A stretch of DNA of 7,977 nt, taken from Acidobacteriota bacterium (GTDB lineage: Bacteria; Acidobacteriota; HRBIN11). The stretch is taken from contig JANXAA010000090.1 of the NCBI GenBank assembly GCA_025061865.1, forward strand, positions 1-7,977, read 5' to 3'. Below, one piece after another: positions 6,624-7,977 of this stretch; position 1 is the stretch's first letter, and each line of letters opens with the position of its first letter. The notes below the pieces were generated by a model. It had not been told where the DNA came from. It searched no databases and was given only the letters and a program-made list of their open reading frames with translations. The position numbers and the translations under genes were made by a program.

Positions 6624-7196
6624 ATGCTCCCGAAGGTCGTCGAGAGCGTCCGGTTCGAGTCCTATGAAGACTTCCGCCGATGGGCTCAAGACCAGCCGGG
6701 CTACTGGATCCTCGTACGAGGGGTACCGATGCCAAGCCCGTCGCCATCCCGGAAACATCAGAAGCTTTCCCTACGCTTTGAACTCCTGTTGGTGGAAGCC
6801 GTCCTGAAGCCCGGCTTAGGAGAAGTGTACGATGCGCCCCTGGACGTGAAGCTTCGGGAGGATACGGTATACCAACCCGACCTGCTGGTCGTCTTGCGGG
6901 AACACGCGGACCGTCTGCGGGAGACCCACGTCGAGGGCGCCCCGGACTTGGTCGTCGAGGTCCTGTCGCCTTCGACCGCTCATCTGGACCTGCTGGAGAA
7001 GCGGTACGACTATGCTGAGGCCGGTGTGCAGGAGTACTGGGTCGTCGACCCCGACACACGGCGGGTCGAGCTGTATGTGCGGGAGGGCAGCCGGCTCGTC
7101 TTGGCAGAGACGGCTCAGGACCGGGGTTGTATCCGCAGTCGCCTCATCCCCCATCTGGCAGTCGACTTGGAAGTCCTCTTCGGCGAACCCCTCTGA
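6624..7196 (+). CDS. Uma2 (DUF820) family PD-(D/E)XK endonuclease-like protein
   Basis: This reads as a complete Uma2 family protein, about 190 residues from ATG 6624, the usual family length. Visible marks: ESYEDFRRWAQ near the N terminus, DAPLDVKL (70-77), YQPDLLVV with Asp86, PDLVVEVLSPST with Asp108 and Glu112, then DLLEKRYDYAEAGVQEYWVVDP (122-143, written here as positions only beyond the first part) with Lys126. These match the acidic and lysine positions of the PD-(D/E)XK nuclease fold. The family is abundant in cyanobacteria and other environmental bacteria; its biological role is not settled. An in-frame GTG at 6537 would add 29 residues with no family likeness. A GGAGG at 6561-6565 has no in-frame start at the right spacing, so ATG 6624 is preferred though its own ribosome site is weak. 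It has no obvious link to glycan synthesis. Confidence 0.85.
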   Translation: MLPKVVESVRFESYEDFRRWAQDQPGYWILVRGVPMPSPSPSRKHQKLSLRFELLLVEAVLKPGLGEVYDAPLDVKLREDTVYQPDLLVVLREHADRLRETHVEGAPDLVVEVLSPSTAHLDLLEKRYDYAEAGVQEYWVVDPDTRRVELYVREGSRLVLAETAQDRGCIRSRLIPHLAVDLEVLFGEPL

Positions 7197-7199
7197 TGA

Positions 7200-7226
7200 A
7201 TTCTGGAAAGTCTCGGACCCCAGAAT
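7200..7226 (+). terminator. Hairpin just after the Uma2 stop, possible terminator
   Basis: ATTCTGG (7200-7206) pairs perfectly with CCAGAAT (7220-7226) across a 13-base loop, starting four bases after the TGA. There is no T run downstream, so intrinsic termination is only a possibility. Confidence 0.25.
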
Positions 7227-7346
7227 CTAGAAAATGTTTCGGAAGGGGCAGACTCGTCTCGTTAGAGAGGGACCTGAAACGCCTGGGCCGGTCAGGAGGG
7301 CTGTAGCCGGTGAGCCTGTTCCCGGGGCCCGACACCTGAGACTCGG
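7227..7346 (+). other. Gap before the ExoA-like gene, nothing recognised
   Basis: I find no coding frame with family features here and no clear promoter. A small TCTC/GAGA hairpin lies near 7256-7267. The start at 7365 lacks a good ribosome site. Confidence 0.35.
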
Positions 7347-7391
7347 AATCACTGTCCTACGGCCATGCACCTACCATCGGTAACAGTGATT
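7347..7391 (+). repeat. 9 bp inverted repeat bracketing the start codon of the ExoA-like gene
   Basis: AATCACTGT (7347-7355) and ACAGTGATT (7383-7391) are perfect reverse complements 27 bases apart. The ATG at 7365 lies in the loop. In mRNA the stem could affect ribosome access; as DNA it could be a dyad operator. Chance remains possible. Confidence 0.45.
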
Positions 7392-7977
7392 ATCCCCGCC
7401 TGGAACGAAGCGGCCTTCATCGGGTCGTGTCTCGACTCCATCGTGGCCAACGACTACCCGAAGGACCGGCTGGAGGTCTTCGTCGTGGACGGCGGGAGCC
7501 GCGACAGCACCCGGGCCATCGTCGAGGACTACGCCCAGCGGCACCCCTTCATCCGTGTGCTGGACAATCCCCGACGGATTCCGGCGGCGGCCCTGAATGT
7601 CGGCCTACGGCATGCCCGGGGTGAGGTTATCGTCCGGATGGATGCCCACACAGTGTATGCTCCGGACTACATCCGGAAGTGCGTCGAGCTCCTGAATACG
7701 ACTGGAGCGGCCAACGTCGGGGGTGTCCAGCGGGCCGTCGGGCAGGGCTATGTTGCCGAGGCCATTGCCGTTGCCCTGACGAGTCCCTTCGGCGTCGGGG
7801 ACGCCCGCTTTCGATATACGGACCGGCCGACATGGACCGATACAGTTTACTTGGGCGCCTGGCGGCGGGCGACCCTCGAAACCTTGGGGGGGTTCAACGA
7901 GGCATGGGCCGTCAACGAAGACTACGAGCTTAACTACCGACTGCGCCAGGCCGGTGGAAAGGTCCTGGTAGCGCCTC
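7365..7977 (+). CDS. ExoA-like GT2 glycosyltransferase (partial, runs off right edge)
   Basis: An open frame runs from ATG 7365 through 204 complete codons to the window end. It has the GT-A features of the succinoglycan ExoA-like subgroup of GT2: VTVIIPAWNEAAFIGSCL (6-23), VVDGGSRDST (40-49), RIPAAALNVGLRHARG (71-86), RMDAH with the DxH metal site (91-95), YLGAWRR and LGGFNEAWAVNEDYELNYRLR ending near 194, where Glu185-Asp186 are the likely catalytic acid region. ExoA itself adds a beta-1,3-glucose to a lipid-linked succinoglycan intermediate on the inner membrane; donor and acceptor here are unknown. Family members usually have C-terminal membrane helices, which would lie beyond the window. 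It differs from the GT2 at 2214, which has DDGS and DAD motifs and a DPM-type ending. Codon use (GTC, CGG, GGG) resembles the Uma2 and rmlC genes. Confidence 0.88.
   Translation, partial: MHLPSVTVIIPAWNEAAFIGSCLDSIVANDYPKDRLEVFVVDGGSRDSTRAIVEDYAQRHPFIRVLDNPRRIPAAALNVGLRHARGEVIVRMDAHTVYAPDYIRKCVELLNTTGAANVGGVQRAVGQGYVAEAIAVALTSPFGVGDARFRYTDRPTWTDTVYLGAWRRATLETLGGFNEAWAVNEDYELNYRLRQAGGKVLVAP

Noticed and set aside
6648..6663. GGTTCGAGTCC, which resembles a tRNA T-loop
   Set aside because: It lies inside the Uma2 coding frame (VRFESYED) and no acceptor, D or anticodon stems can be formed around it.
1..7977. CRISPR array, transposase, insertion sequence, rRNA or tRNA
   Set aside because: No regularly spaced repeats, transposase-like frames or structural RNA signatures were seen on either strand.

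Overview
The window looks like a piece of a bacterial cell-surface polysaccharide (O-antigen, exopolysaccharide or glycoconjugate) biosynthesis region. Most of it is GC-rich, genes are tightly packed with strong purine-rich ribosome sites, and intact genes favour GTC, CGG and GGG codons. The gene mix (dolichol-phosphate-mannose-synthase-like GT2, GT-C transferase, RmlC, ExoA-like GT2, a Uma2-family nuclease and a decayed secreted metalloprotease) suits a Gram-negative-type, possibly thermophilic, uncultured lineage such as Acidobacteriota. That lineage guess is weak, because no ribosomal or other marker gene is present.

Layout. Positions 1013 to 3 (minus strand) hold a SAM-dependent methyltransferase cut by the left edge. 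Its promoter candidate lies in the AT-rich gap at 1014-1083. Positions 1084-2132 (plus) hold the wreck of a secreted reprolysin-like metalloprotease. Its zinc motif is missing exactly at a 3 x 7 bp tandem repeat, and at least three frame changes separate recognisable domains. Positions 2214-3359 and 3359-5689 are an overlapping pair: a membrane-anchored polyprenyl-phosphate glycosyltransferase, and a GT-C membrane glycosyltransferase with a carbohydrate-binding-like domain at its C terminus. After a 190 bp gap come rmlC (5880-6449), a short stretch that looks like the leftover N terminus of an NAD-dependent sugar epimerase/dehydratase (6461-6568), and a Uma2/DUF820 family protein (6624-7196). 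The right end is the N-terminal 204 codons of an ExoA-like GT2 glycosyltransferase (from 7365), cut by the right edge.

How the genes fit together (inference): the GT2 would load a sugar onto a lipid carrier, and the GT-C enzyme would use that lipid-linked sugar on the outer face of the membrane. RmlC supplies dTDP-L-rhamnose precursors. The ExoA-like GT2 would extend a glycan at the inner face, and the methyltransferase may modify a sugar or glycan end. Uma2 and the dead protease appear unrelated to this pathway. No complete undescribed system was found. The items most worth checking are the wrecked protease with its repeat junction, the GT-C/carbohydrate-binding fusion, the epimerase vestige, and inverted repeats at gene starts and ends.
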